64,000 nt of DNA from contig CAVYRL010000001.1 in NCBI GenBank assembly GCA_963771025.1, forward strand, positions 806,001 to 870,000, read 5' to 3'. The first letter of the stretch is position 1; the number at the start of each line of letters is the position of its first letter. Shown one piece after another: positions 43,088-51,690 of the stretch. This stretch comes from Miltoncostaea sp963771025 (GTDB lineage Bacteria; Actinomycetota; Thermoleophilia; Miltoncostaeales; Miltoncostaeaceae). Both the position numbers and the translations under genes were made by a program. Below the pieces are notes generated by a model. That model was not told where the DNA came from, made no database searches, and saw only the letters and a list, made by a program, of their open reading frames with translations.

Positions 43088-43770
43088 CCCGGGATGGTAG
43101 CGGCGGGCCCCGCCGGCCCGGCGGGGTCCCATCCTCCATCCGGACGGCCGACCAGGACGTCGCCGAGGCTCACCCCGAAGAGTCCGTGATCGACCACGCC
43201 CGGCAGCACGCACACCCGGGCCGCGATGCCGATCCAGTCGGAGCCCGCCGGCACCTTCAGGTCGACCAGCGCGAGTCCGTCGTCGTTCAGCCCAGGTCGG
43301 CGATTCGGGCCCAGATCGGCGAGCTCCTCGAGCACCCGGCCGACGCCGAAGGGCACCACCGCAAGCGGCAGCGAGCCCCATTCGTCGAGCGAGGCGACCA
43401 CCTTCGGGGCGTCCACCAGCACCAGGAAACGGCGGGCCGAGTTGGCCACGATCCGCTCGCGCACCAGCGCGCCGCCCGCCCCCTTCACCACCAGCCCCCC
43501 CGGATCGACGGCATCGGCGCCGTCGAACGCCAGGTCCAGGGGCGCGCGTAGGCGGCCCAGCGGGATGCCGAGCGAGCGGGCCAGCGTGGCGCTCGCGTGC
43601 GAGGTGGGGTAGCCGGTGCAGCGCAGGCCGCCGGCAACGCGCTCGCCGAGCGCGCGGATGCCGGCCGCGGCGGCGCGGCCGGTGCCCAGCCCCACGCGCA
43701 TGCCGTCCTCCACGCGCGCTGCCGCGGCGTGGCCGGCGGCCGCCCAGGCGCGATTGCGGTCGTCGTTCAT
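43069..43770 (-). CDS. rpiA: Ribose-5-phosphate isomerase A
   Basis: RpiA interconverts ribose 5-phosphate and ribulose 5-phosphate. The 233 aa protein shows GLGTGRAAAAGIRAL (phosphate loop), TSHASATLARSLGIPL, the catalytic FDGADAVDPGGLVVKGAGGAL (Asp pair and Lys) and RERIVANSA (Glu). The usual Glu of GADE is Ala here, next to rather than part of the key catalytic set. ATG 43770 is 8 bases after a TAGCCT -10 box on the minus strand. It heads the murT-gatD operon. Confidence 0.9.
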   Translation of the reverse strand: MNDDRNRAWAAAGHAAAARVEDGMRVGLGTGRAAAAGIRALGERVAGGLRCTGYPTSHASATLARSLGIPLGRLRAPLDLAFDGADAVDPGGLVVKGAGGALVRERIVANSARRFLVLVDAPKVVASLDEWGSLPLAVVPFGVGRVLEELADLGPNRRPGLNDDGLALVDLKVPAGSDWIGIAARVCVLPGVVDHGLFGVSLGDVLVGRPDGGWDPAGPAGPAATIPGCPPPR

Positions 43771-43799
43771 TTGCCCCAAGGCTATGCGACGATCGGGCC

Positions 43800-44705
43800 G
43801 TGCATGAGGTCGCGCCCGGCATCCGCATCATCGACACCCTCCTGGGCGGCATTCCGGGCGTCTCGGCGGCGTACCTGGTCGAGGGTGAGCGGCCCGCGCT
43901 GGTGGACACCGGCGCCCGCACGTCGGCCCCCGCGGTCCGGGAGGCGCTCGCCGCCCTCGGTATCGGCCCGGCCGACCTCGCGTGGATCGTCCCGACCCAC
44001 GTCCACCTCGATCACTGCGGGGGGACCGGCATCCTGGCGGGCGCGTTCCCCCGCGCGACGGTCGTGACCCATCGGCGCGGGGCCCGCCACCTGGTGGAGC
44101 CCGGCCGGCTCCTGGCCGGTTCCGCCGCCATCTACGGGCCGATCTGGAGCCTCTACGGCGGCCTCGACCGGACGGCGGCGGAGCGGGTCACCGCCGCGGA
44201 GGACGGCCACCGGATCGACATCGGCGGAGGGCGGGCCCTGACCATCCTCGAAACCCCCGGCCACGCGCGCCACCACACCTGCGTCCTTGATTCGGCGACA
44301 GGCGCCGTGATGGCCGGAGACGCCGTGGGCGTGCGCCTCGGGGGCGCCGGTCTCTACCCGGCGCTGCCGCCACCGGATGTCGACATCGCCGCCGGGCTCG
44401 CGAGCCTCGACCGGATCGCCGCTCTCGGCACCTCGCACCTGCTGCTGACGCATTTCGGCCCGGAGGAGGATCCGGCCGCCACGATCGACACGGCGCGCCG
44501 CGAGTGGGCGCTGATGGGCGAGGCGGGCCGGGCGGCGGCCGGCCGTGGCGGGTCGATCCCCGACGAGATCGCCCGGCGGCTGCCGCTGGAGGCCACCGTC
44601 GGCGATCCGGCGGCCGTGGCCCTCTGGCGCCGGCTGAGATGGGCCGACGGCAACGTCGCCGGACTCGCCGGCTGGGCCGCGAACCAGGGCGGGGACACGG
44701 CCTGA
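43800..44705 (+). CDS. MBL fold metallo-hydrolase
   Basis: The 301 aa protein has a metallo-beta-lactamase domain with the metal motif THVHLDHCGG (about 63-72), an acid in VMAGDAVGV (about 171-179) and a His in LLLTHFGPEE (about 218-227). The C-terminal 70 residues form a helical extension. It resembles the bacterial flavin-free glyoxalase-II-like hydrolases; the substrate is unknown. The GTG is 29 bases from the divergent rpiA start. Confidence 0.83.
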   Translation: MHEVAPGIRIIDTLLGGIPGVSAAYLVEGERPALVDTGARTSAPAVREALAALGIGPADLAWIVPTHVHLDHCGGTGILAGAFPRATVVTHRRGARHLVEPGRLLAGSAAIYGPIWSLYGGLDRTAAERVTAAEDGHRIDIGGGRALTILETPGHARHHTCVLDSATGAVMAGDAVGVRLGGAGLYPALPPPDVDIAAGLASLDRIAALGTSHLLLTHFGPEEDPAATIDTARREWALMGEAGRAAAGRGGSIPDEIARRLPLEATVGDPAAVALWRRLRWADGNVAGLAGWAANQGGDTA

Positions 44706-44723
44706 GGCGCCCGAGCGCTGAGT

Positions 44724-44729
44724 TATTGT
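44724..44729 (+). promoter_or_regulatory. Possible -10 box of the NrtR-like gene
   Basis: TATTGT lies 9 bases before ATG 44739 in a short AT-rich patch, so the transcript would be leaderless or nearly so. Confidence 0.4.
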
Positions 44730-44738
44730 ATTTCGGAC

Positions 44739-45428
44739 ATGAAGAACGTCGGGGTCGAGATGGTGGTGGCGAGCGTCCGGGAGGGTCGGCCTCACGCGCT
44801 GCTGGTGCGCCTGCCCGGAAGCGTCTGGACGCTGCCCGGGTCCGAGGTGCCGGCCGGATCGACTCTCGAGGGCGCCGCCCTGTCGGCGCTCGCCGACCAG
44901 ACCGGGATCCGGGGCGCGGCCCTCGAGCAGCTCTACACCTTCGACCGCGAGGGGGGCGAGGCCGTGTGCGTCGCCTACCTCTGCCTCGTGCCCGGGGAGC
45001 GACACCCGCTCACCCCCGGCCCGGGCGTCGTGCAGGTGCGCTGGTTCTCCATGGACGACCCGCCGGCGCTGGCCGAGGGGGCGACCCAGGTGCTCGAATA
45101 CGGCCGCTCGCGATTGCGCTCCAAGGCCGCGTACGCGCCGATCGCGCTGCAGCTGCTGCCCGAGGCCTTCACGCTCGCGGAGCTGCAGGCGGTGTACGAA
45201 GCCGTCCTCGGCCACCGGCTCGACACCCGCAACTTCCGCCGGGACGTGCTGGCCTCGGGGATCGTCGAGGCGGTCGGCCGCACCCGCGCCGACGGCCCGG
45301 GGCGACCGGCCGAGTTGTATCGCTCCCGCCCTGGCGACTTCCAGGTGCTGGCCCGCGAGCGCCGCATCGCCCGCGCGATCGCCGGGACGCCGTCGCCGGA
45401 GGGCGGCGAGGGCGCGAACGGGCGGTGA
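44739..45428 (+). CDS. NrtR-like regulator (inactive Nudix domain plus winged helix)
   Basis: This 229 aa protein has an N-terminal Nudix-like domain (about 3-130) and a C-terminal winged helix (about 132-210, PIALQLLPEAFTLAELQAVYEAV and RNFRRDVLASGIVEAVG). This layout matches NrtR, which represses NAD salvage genes and senses ADP-ribose. The Nudix box is degenerate (VPAGSTLEGAALSALADQTGI lacks the RExxEE acidic core), as in true NrtR regulators that bind but do not hydrolyse. No NAD genes are adjacent, so the regulon is unknown. Confidence 0.82.
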   Translation: MKNVGVEMVVASVREGRPHALLVRLPGSVWTLPGSEVPAGSTLEGAALSALADQTGIRGAALEQLYTFDREGGEAVCVAYLCLVPGERHPLTPGPGVVQVRWFSMDDPPALAEGATQVLEYGRSRLRSKAAYAPIALQLLPEAFTLAELQAVYEAVLGHRLDTRNFRRDVLASGIVEAVGRTRADGPGRPAELYRSRPGDFQVLARERRIARAIAGTPSPEGGEGANGR

Positions 45429-45526
45429 CGTTCCGCCCGCTGCGACGGGGTTCCCGGCCCCGCCAGGCGGTCCGGAGCCCGTGGTAGCCTTGCCGCGGTT
45501 CCTCGACGGCGAAGAAGGACACGCAC

Positions 45527-45787
45527 ATGGCGAGCGGTGGAGATCGGTACAAGGACCTTCCGGCCACATGGCCGTTCCGGGCGGCGGGCACCCTTTTCCT
45601 CATCGCGATGGCGTGGTACTGCGCGGGATTCGCGCTCAAGGACGCGCCGTCCAAGGGCGCGCATCTCGACACGCTTCCCGCGCACATAGCCGTCTTCCGG
45701 CTCCTCCTGCTCGCGGGCGTGCTGTTCATCATCGGCGGGGCGATCTTCAACTTCCGGCGGGAGCGGCGCCGCAAGCAGACGCGGTGA
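45527..45787 (+). CDS. Small membrane protein with two transmembrane helices
   Basis: I do not recognise this 86 aa protein. Two hydrophobic segments (about 18-36 and 56-76) suggest a hairpin in the membrane, with an Arg/Lys-rich C-terminus (RRERRRKQ) likely in the cytoplasm. GAAGAAGGA precedes the ATG, and a TAGCCT box at 45484-45489 could be its -10. It begins a tight three-gene operon with an unassigned soluble protein and a YqgE-family protein. Confidence 0.65.
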   Translation: MASGGDRYKDLPATWPFRAAGTLFLIAMAWYCAGFALKDAPSKGAHLDTLPAHIAVFRLLLLAGVLFIIGGAIFNFRRERRRKQTR

Positions 45788-46158
45788 CGTCCGGAGCGGT
45801 GGCCGACCGGGCTTCGCGCCTGGCGACGGTCGTCGCGCGGCTGGGCGACGAGGACTGGCGTGAGGACGTCGAGCGGCTGGCCGGCGTGCCCACGACGCCC
45901 GAGAGCGACGGGCCCACCCCTACCTACGGGGACGTGGCGCGCGTCGGGACCGCAGTCGTGGCGGCGCTCGCAGCCGACGGCCGATGGGACGATGCCGTGG
46001 TGCAGTCGCGGCACCTGCGAACGTTCTTCGCGCGCACGGGCTTCCAGCTGGGGCCGATCGCCATCCAGGCGTTCGACGGCCTGCTGGCGGCGAGCATGGC
46101 GCGTGACATCGGCGAGCTCGGCGACTTCGTCGAGCTGGTCCAGGAGATCTTCCCGTGA
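45784..46158 (+). CDS. Hypothetical protein
   Basis: The 124 aa soluble protein is not recognised. It has no signal peptide and is predicted to be mostly helical; two segments (GRWDDAVVQSRHLRTFFARTG, about 67-86, and the acidic C-terminal helix) stand out. Its GTG overlaps the stop of the small membrane protein and its stop overlaps the GTG of the YqgE gene, so all three are probably made together. Confidence 0.6.
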   Translation: MTSGAVADRASRLATVVARLGDEDWREDVERLAGVPTTPESDGPTPTYGDVARVGTAVVAALAADGRWDDAVVQSRHLRTFFARTGFQLGPIAIQAFDGLLAASMARDIGELGDFVELVQEIFP

Positions 46159-46715
46159 GTGACGACGCCGCCGCGAGTCGTCGCGGGCGCCTGCTGGTGG
46201 CGGCTCCCGCCCTGGTCAACCCGAGCTTCCGCCGCGCCGTGGTGCTCATGCTGGAGCACTCCGACGACGGGGCGCTCGGCCTGGTGCTCAACCGGCCGAC
46301 GCCGCTCGTGTCCCGCGAGGCCCTGCCCGGTCGCCTGGCCGAGGTCATGCCGGATCGCGAGCGCGTCTTCGAGGGCGGACCGGTGCAGCCCGAGGCCGTG
46401 ATCGTGCTGGCCGACTTCGAGGACATCTCCGAGGCGGCGACCATCGCCTTCGGCACCGTCGGCATCGTCGATCCCGACGTGGACGCCACCGGGATCGGGC
46501 CCGTGCGGGCGATACGGGCCTTCGGGGGCTATGCCGGCTGGGCCGGCGGCCAGCTCGAGCGCGAGATGGCCGAGGAGGCCTGGGTCGACTGCGCCGCCGT
46601 GGCGGACGACGTCTTCACCGACGACCACAGCAGCCTGTGGAGCCGGGTGCTGGAGCGCAAGGGCGGATCGTGGCGCATCATCGCGCGCATGCCGGAGGAT
46701 CCGACCCGCAACTGA
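46155..46715 (+). CDS. YqgE/AlgH family protein (DUF179)
   Basis: The 186 aa protein matches the YqgE/AlgH family, widespread but of uncertain function. It shows GRLLVAAPALVNPSFRRAVVLMLEHSDDGALGLVLNRPTP over residues 11-50, VFEGGPVQPEAVIVL and AFGGYAGWAGGQLEREM. The GTG overlaps the previous stop (GTGA). A strong bidirectional hairpin separates it from the convergent sigma factor gene. Confidence 0.9.
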   Translation: MSDDAAASRRGRLLVAAPALVNPSFRRAVVLMLEHSDDGALGLVLNRPTPLVSREALPGRLAEVMPDRERVFEGGPVQPEAVIVLADFEDISEAATIAFGTVGIVDPDVDATGIGPVRAIRAFGGYAGWAGGQLEREMAEEAWVDCAAVADDVFTDDHSSLWSRVLERKGGSWRIIARMPEDPTRN

Positions 46716-46729
46716 GCCCGCGCGACACG

Positions 46730-46758
46730 GCCACCGGCCCCGCGAGGGGGCCGGTGGC
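46730..46758. terminator. Bidirectional terminator between the YqgE and sigma factor genes
   Basis: Arms of 12 perfect base pairs, GCCACCGGCCCC (46730-46741) and GGGGCCGGTGGC (46747-46758), with a 5-base loop lie between two convergent genes. Confidence 0.75.
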
Positions 46759-46769
46759 ACGGGCGTGTA

Positions 46770-47852
46770 CTAGCCGAGCCGCCCGGAGTCGGGGAGCGAG
46801 CCGAGCTTCTGCAGCGACTGGCTCTCGACCTGGCGGATGCGCTCGCGGGTGACGTTGAACATCCGGCCGAGCTCGTCGAGCGTGCGGGGCTTCTCGCCGC
46901 GCAGGCCGTACCGGAGCTCGAGAACGCGGCGCTCGCGATAGCTGAGCTGGTCCAGGAGGTCGCGCAGCGCCTGCTCGCGGAGGCTGGTCTCAGCCGACAT
47001 CTCCGGGGCGATGCTGTTCTCGTCCGCGAGGAAACGTCCGAGCTCGGACTCCTCCTCCTCGCCGACCGGCTTCTCCAGCGAGACCGTGGGCTGGGCGCTG
47101 CGGAGGATCTCCTCCACCTCGTCCGGCGGGAGGCCGGCGGCGTCGCCGATCTCCTCGATCGTGGGCTCGCGGCCGAGCTGACCGATCAGGACGCGCTCGG
47201 CGCGGCTGATCTGGTTGAGCTTCTCGACGACGTGAACCGGGATCCGGATGGTCCGGCCCTTGTCGGCGAGCGCACGGGTGACCGCCTGGCGGATCCACCA
47301 GGTGGCGTAGGTCGAGAACTTGAAGCCGCGGCGCCAGTCGAACTTCTCGACGGCGCGGACGAGGCCGAGCGTCCCCTCCTGGATCAGGTCCAGGAAGGGG
47401 AGACCGCGACCGCGGTAGCCCTTGGCGATCGAGACGACGAGGCGCAGGTTGGCCTCGACCATCTGCTGCTTGGCCGCCTGGTCGCCGAGCTCGATGCGCT
47501 TGGCGAGCCGAACCTCGTCGGCAGCGGTGAGGAGCGGCACTCGGCCGATGTCCTTGAGGAAGAGCTGGAGGGCGTCGGTGGTCTGCTCGACCGTCGCGGC
47601 GGGGCGGCGCGGACGCTCGACCTCCTCCGCGAGCTGCGCGGCACGGGCTCCCGCCTCGGACTGCTCGAGCAGCTCGACGCCGGCCTCCTCGAGGTGCTGG
47701 TAGATCGCCTCGACCGCCTCCGCGTCCAAGCCCAGTCCATCGATCACCTCGGCAACCTCTTCCATGCCGAGGAAGCCCATCTCCTGCCCACGGACGATCA
47801 GCTCTCGGAGCTCACCGTCGCGCGTCAGACCGGTCACCTGCTGCGTTGTCAT
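46770..47852 (-). CDS. Primary RNA polymerase sigma factor (RpoD/SigA family)
   Basis: This 360 aa sigma-70 protein directs RNA polymerase to housekeeping promoters. Region 1.2 (DALQLFLKDIGRVPLLTAADEVRLAKRIE), region 2 (ANLRLVVSIAKGYRGRGLPFLDLIQEGTLGL and FKFSTYATWWIRQAVTRAL), region 3 (RTIRIPVHVVEKLNQI) and region 4 (RERRVLELRYGL and TRERIRQVESQSLQKL) are complete. The N-terminal 95 residues include a helical Glu-rich region 1.1-like part. Size and completeness favour the principal sigma over an alternative one. ATG 47852 gives a leader of about 190 bases from the promoter at 48051-48079. Confidence 0.95.
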   Translation of the reverse strand: MTTQQVTGLTRDGELRELIVRGQEMGFLGMEEVAEVIDGLGLDAEAVEAIYQHLEEAGVELLEQSEAGARAAQLAEEVERPRRPAATVEQTTDALQLFLKDIGRVPLLTAADEVRLAKRIELGDQAAKQQMVEANLRLVVSIAKGYRGRGLPFLDLIQEGTLGLVRAVEKFDWRRGFKFSTYATWWIRQAVTRALADKGRTIRIPVHVVEKLNQISRAERVLIGQLGREPTIEEIGDAAGLPPDEVEEILRSAQPTVSLEKPVGEEEESELGRFLADENSIAPEMSAETSLREQALRDLLDQLSYRERRVLELRYGLRGEKPRTLDELGRMFNVTRERIRQVESQSLQKLGSLPDSGRLG

Positions 47853-48050
47853 CCGCCTCCGTTCCCGCGTGGGATCCTCAAAAAGCTTCTGCCGTCCCGG
47901 GGCACCGTCGCGGGCGCAAGGGCGACCACACCGACGTCTCGGGCATGACACGGGGCTGGATCACGAGTCGAGCGCCACGGAAGTCCATCGACGGAAGCGC
48001 GCGTATCTCGCGTGCCTCCCACGGCCCCGACCGTCACCGGCCAGCTGGAG

Positions 48051-48079
48051 ACTATGTTCCGACAGGGCCTTTCCGTCAA
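48051..48079 (-). promoter_or_regulatory. Promoter of the primary sigma factor gene
   Basis: On the minus strand TTGACG (-35, 48074-48079) and CATAGT (-10, 48051-48056) are exactly 17 bases apart. The 266-base gap between the sigma gene and the upstream Rpf-like gene holds this promoter and about 190 bases of leader, in which I recognise no riboswitch. Confidence 0.65.
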
Positions 48080-48118
48080 GTGGCAGATGCCCCGGGAAAC
48101 CGGATGCCGTCGCTATTG

Positions 48119-49183
48119 CTATCGGTATTGACAGACGGGCCAGGGTGCCCAACCGCGCTGGGCGTAGAGCATTGCGGCGCGGCGATCCTGCTCTGCCTCC
48201 GGGGCGGCCGCCGGGTCGCCCGTGCCTCCCACCGACTGCCAGGTGGCCAGGTCGAACTGGTACTTGCCGCGGTACTGGCCGTTGGCCAGCGTCGGGTCGC
48301 CTCCCGACTCGCACTGCGCGATGCGGGCGAGGTGGGCGGCCACGCTGTCCGGCGCCGGGGACGGGGCCGGCGTCTCAGCGGCGGCCGGCGCGGTGGGGGT
48401 GGTGGCAGGGCTCGGTCCGGCCTGGGCCCGCCGGCGCAGAGCCGCCTCAAGGTCGCGCTCCCCGCGGGCCTGGGCCACGGCGGCGGCGCGCGCCTGCCGG
48501 GCCGCGCGGGCCCGTGAGAGGTCCGCGTCGAGCTGCGACTGGGCATCGTCCAGCACGGCCCGCCTGCGCGCGATGAGGCCGTCCAGCTCCTGCTGGCGCG
48601 CCCGCGTCGCGGTCACCTCGGCGTCCGCCGCGCCACGGTCGCGGCGCAGATCCTTCGCCAGCGCCGTCAGCCGGGTGCGAGTGGCGCCGAGCCGGTCCAC
48701 CATGCGCTTGTCTCCGGCGCCGATCACCTCGAGGGCCTGCTGGGCATCGACGGCCTGGCTGAGGTCGCCCGAGGACAGCACGAGCTCGATCAGGGTGGGC
48801 GGCTCCTCGCGGTAGATCGCCACGAGCCGGTCGGAGAGCCGCTCCAGCGCCTCCGCGCGCGCGGCGCGCGTGGCCGCCAGTTCCCGCGTGGTCTGGGCGA
48901 TGCGGGCGCGAAGGTCGTCGGCGCGTCTCACGGCCTCGGCATGGGCGTCGGCCGCGGCCCCCGCCTGGGCGTCGATGCCCTGGATCTCGGCCTCGAGCGA
49001 GCGCACCTGGGCGCGCTTCGCGTCAACCGAGGCGGGCGCCGCATGTACGGCGAAGGCGGCGAGGGTTCCGACCGTGAGAGCGGCGCCGAGGACCATCAGA
49101 GCCGTGGTTACGGCGATCCGAGATCCCGCCGGCGCCCGCGTGGGAAGGGGGCGTCTGGTCACAGGAGAGACGAAAATCGTCAT
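48119..49183 (-). CDS. Secreted coiled-coil protein with Rpf-like transglycosylase domain
   Basis: The 354 aa protein has an N-terminal membrane anchor or signal segment (about 23-48, ending AAFAVHAAPASVDA), a long coiled coil (about 50-250, similar to the CC domain of PcsB/RipA/CwlO-type proteins), a Pro/Ala linker and a C-terminal Rpf/transglycosylase-like domain (about 285-354). The last shows HLARIAQCESGGDPTLANG with the likely catalytic Glu, then YRGKYQFDLATWQSVGG. It probably cleaves peptidoglycan during division or resuscitation. It is divergent from the diguanylate cyclase. Confidence 0.87.
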   Translation of the reverse strand: MTIFVSPVTRRPLPTRAPAGSRIAVTTALMVLGAALTVGTLAAFAVHAAPASVDAKRAQVRSLEAEIQGIDAQAGAAADAHAEAVRRADDLRARIAQTTRELAATRAARAEALERLSDRLVAIYREEPPTLIELVLSSGDLSQAVDAQQALEVIGAGDKRMVDRLGATRTRLTALAKDLRRDRGAADAEVTATRARQQELDGLIARRRAVLDDAQSQLDADLSRARAARQARAAAVAQARGERDLEAALRRRAQAGPSPATTPTAPAAAETPAPSPAPDSVAAHLARIAQCESGGDPTLANGQYRGKYQFDLATWQSVGGTGDPAAAPEAEQDRRAAMLYAQRGWAPWPVCQYR

Positions 49184-49289
49184 GCGAACGAGGTGCCGTC
49201 CGCGAGCGGGAGACCGTACCACGACCGTCGCACGCGGCGAAAGTGACCCTCATGGCCTGGGCGCCGTCGGCCGATCATTGTCCTACCGG

Positions 49290-50975
49290 GTGCCCACCCT
49301 CCGCCGCCAGCCGAGACTCGCTCGGCCTCGCGCCCTCGTCGTCTCCGACAGCCCCCTGGAGCGTTTCCGTCTTGCGCGACGGCTGCGGCGCCTCGGTCTC
49401 GACGCCCCCCAGGCCCTCGACCCGCTGCAGGCCGCGCCGGAGCTGCGCCATGGCGACTGGGATGTCGTGCTGTGGGCGGGATCCATGCACGCCGACATGG
49501 CCCGTGATTTCGTGAGGGGTCAGACGCCGCGCCAGGAGACGCCGGTGGTGCTGGTGGTGGCCGACGACGCACCCGGGTCGGAGGTGGTGGCGAGCCTCGA
49601 CCTCGGCATCGCCGACGTGGTGCGCGCGGGCGCCGACCCCGCCGAGATCGCCGCCCGCACCGCGGCCCAGGCGCGCCGCCGCCGGCGGCAGCGGGCGCTG
49701 CTCGAGGAGGCGCGCCGCATCCACGAGCTGGCCGACGGCAGTCGCGATCTGCTCGCCCGCCACTCCCCGGAGGGCGCCATCCTCTACGCCTCGGGGGCGG
49801 CGTGGGACGCCCTGGGGCTGGACCCCGACCAGCTGGTCGGGCGGCGGGCCGTCAACCTCTCCCACCCCGACGACCGCGACACCGCCGCACGGGCGTACGA
49901 GGGGGACGCCAACGGCCCGGAAGGCCGCGGTCTGTACGCGCACCGCCTGCGCCGCGCCGATGGCGGGTGGATCTGGATGGAGACGAGCGTGCGCACCGTG
50001 CGCGACGAGAGCGGCCGCATCCGCGAGGTGCACACCGACTCGCGCGATGTCACCGAACGCGTGCGGGCGGAGGCCGACCGCGCCTCGCTGGCCCGCATCA
50101 CGGCGGCTGTCGCGGGCGGGGCCGACCTCGGCGAGGTCGCGGCCCAGGTGGCCCGTCAGGCGGCGATCGTGGCCGGCGCCGAGGGCGCGGCCGTGGTGCG
50201 CCGCCACGGTGACGAAGGCGTGGTGATGGGCGCCAGCGGCCCGTCATTGCGCCTGGGGGACGTGGTGTCGCTGCCGGCCACGGCTCCGGGCACCGCGCGC
50301 GCGGCGGTCCGGGTCGCCGATGAGCCCTGGGGGCTCGTGATGGCCAGGGGCGGCCTCGCCGCGGCGCCGGATCCCGAGGCGGTGGAGCGGCTCCGGCCGC
50401 TGGCCGACCTGGTGAGCCTCTCGGTGGCCAATCACCGCGCCCAGGAGCGTCTGGTCGCGATGGCGACCACCGACCCGCTCACCTCGCTCGCCAACCGGCG
50501 AGCCTTCCGCGACCGCCTCGAGGCCGAGTGCTCACGGGCGACGCGCGCCGGCATCCCCCTCGGGCTCGTGCTGATCGACCTCGATCACTTCAAGCGGGTC
50601 AACGACACGTACGGGCACCAGGTGGGCGACGCCGTCCTGCGCGACGCGGCCGATCGGTTGATGAGATGCGCCCGCCGCGAGGACGTGACGGCCCGCATCG
50701 GGGGCGAGGAGTTCGCGTGGCTGATGCCCGAGGCGAACCTCGCGGCGGCGACGGACGGCGCCGAGCGCCTGCGGCGGCGCATCGGCGACACGGACTTCCC
50801 CGTGGTGGGGCGGGTGACCGCCTCTCTGGGCGTCGCGGCGCTCGACTCCGCGGCCGGCCCCGACGAGATGGTCCGGAGAGCCGACCGCGCCCTCTACCGG
50901 GCCAAGGACTCCGGGCGGGACCGTTGCGTGGCCTCGACCGCCGACGGCCGGATCACGGAAGCTCGGTTCGGGTGA
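49290..50975 (+). CDS. Diguanylate cyclase with pseudo-receiver, PAS and GAF-like domains
   Basis: The 561 aa protein makes c-di-GMP. Domains in order: receiver-like (about 14-130, its phospho-acceptor site reading VVLWAGS without Asp), PAS with PAC (about 150-258, HPDDRDTA and WIWMETSVRTV), GAF-like (about 262-385) and GGDEF (about 392-555). The active site GGEEF is at 471-475 and the inhibitory site RRED at 462-465, so product inhibition is likely. No membrane segment is seen. GTG 49290 is my choice; TTG 49278 is possible. Its end overlaps the convergent ABC permease by 23 bases. A PilZ protein 8 kb away could be a receptor. Confidence 0.9.
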   Translation: MPTLRRQPRLARPRALVVSDSPLERFRLARRLRRLGLDAPQALDPLQAAPELRHGDWDVVLWAGSMHADMARDFVRGQTPRQETPVVLVVADDAPGSEVVASLDLGIADVVRAGADPAEIAARTAAQARRRRRQRALLEEARRIHELADGSRDLLARHSPEGAILYASGAAWDALGLDPDQLVGRRAVNLSHPDDRDTAARAYEGDANGPEGRGLYAHRLRRADGGWIWMETSVRTVRDESGRIREVHTDSRDVTERVRAEADRASLARITAAVAGGADLGEVAAQVARQAAIVAGAEGAAVVRRHGDEGVVMGASGPSLRLGDVVSLPATAPGTARAAVRVADEPWGLVMARGGLAAAPDPEAVERLRPLADLVSLSVANHRAQERLVAMATTDPLTSLANRRAFRDRLEAECSRATRAGIPLGLVLIDLDHFKRVNDTYGHQVGDAVLRDAADRLMRCARREDVTARIGGEEFAWLMPEANLAAATDGAERLRRRIGDTDFPVVGRVTASLGVAALDSAAGPDEMVRRADRALYRAKDSGRDRCVASTADGRITEARFG

Positions 50976-51690
50976 GCCGCCGGGTGGCGAGCCACGTGGC
51001 GACGAGGCTCGCCGCGATCAGCACCACCAATCCCGTCAGGCCGCCGAAGCCCGGCGCCCCGTTGTCCTTGCCGGCGATGCCCTCGGAGGCGAGCGCGCGC
51101 CCGTAGGCGGCGATCGAGAAGCGGTCGGCCGAGGCGGCGAACGTCGCGATCGTCCCCTCCCACAGCAGGATGTAGAGCACGCCGATCACCACGGGGCGGC
51201 GCGTGATCATCGCCAGCCACGCGGAGATGGCGCAGTAGCAGAGGGCCGTGAGCGCCACCCCCGCCAGCGGCCACAGGATCCCGCTCGCGTCGGCCGACGC
51301 GCCCAGCGTGATCAGCCCCGCGGCGACCACCGCGGGCACCAGCAGGGCGAGCGCCGCGGTCCACGAGGCCAGCACCTTGGTCACCATCAGGGTGGCGCGC
51401 GAGAGCGGCGTCGAGACCAGGAAGAGGATCGTGCCGTCCTCGCGCTCCTCGGCGATCGCGCTGGCCCCGATGACCACCGCGATGAAGGCGGTCACCGTGG
51501 GCAGGATCAGCCGGTTCACGAGCCGTGCCCAGAAGATCTCCGGCGCCACCTCGCCCGCGCCCAGGTAGACCAGCGCGGCGATGACGGGCAGCAGGGCGAG
51601 CAGCGTGAGGATCGCCAGGCGGCGTCCGTCGACGAGCGCCCGGATCGTGAGGCGGAACACCGGCGCGCTGACCGGCAGGGCGGCGATCAC
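50953..51690 (-). CDS. ABC-2 type transporter permease
   Basis: This 245 aa integral membrane protein has about six transmembrane helices (for example LAILTLLALLPVIAALVYLG and FIAVVIGASAIAEE). The loop AIAEEREDGTILFLVSTPLSR is characteristic of ABC-2 permeases. It is the last gene of an operon of two ATPases and two permeases with ATGA-type overlaps, and pairs most directly with the ATPase just upstream. The substrate is unknown. Confidence 0.85.
   Translation of the reverse strand: MIAALPVSAPVFRLTIRALVDGRRLAILTLLALLPVIAALVYLGAGEVAPEIFWARLVNRLILPTVTAFIAVVIGASAIAEEREDGTILFLVSTPLSRATLMVTKVLASWTAALALLVPAVVAAGLITLGASADASGILWPLAGVALTALCYCAISAWLAMITRRPVVIGVLYILLWEGTIATFAASADRFSIAAYGRALASEGIAGKDNGAPGFGGLTGLVVLIAASLVATWLATRRLTRTELP

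Noticed and set aside
47853..48118. Riboswitch or small RNA between the sigma factor and the Rpf-like gene
   Set aside because: Only a promoter and plain leader are visible; the conserved cores of c-di-AMP or other riboswitches are not there, and the Rpf-like gene's own upstream region is too short for one.
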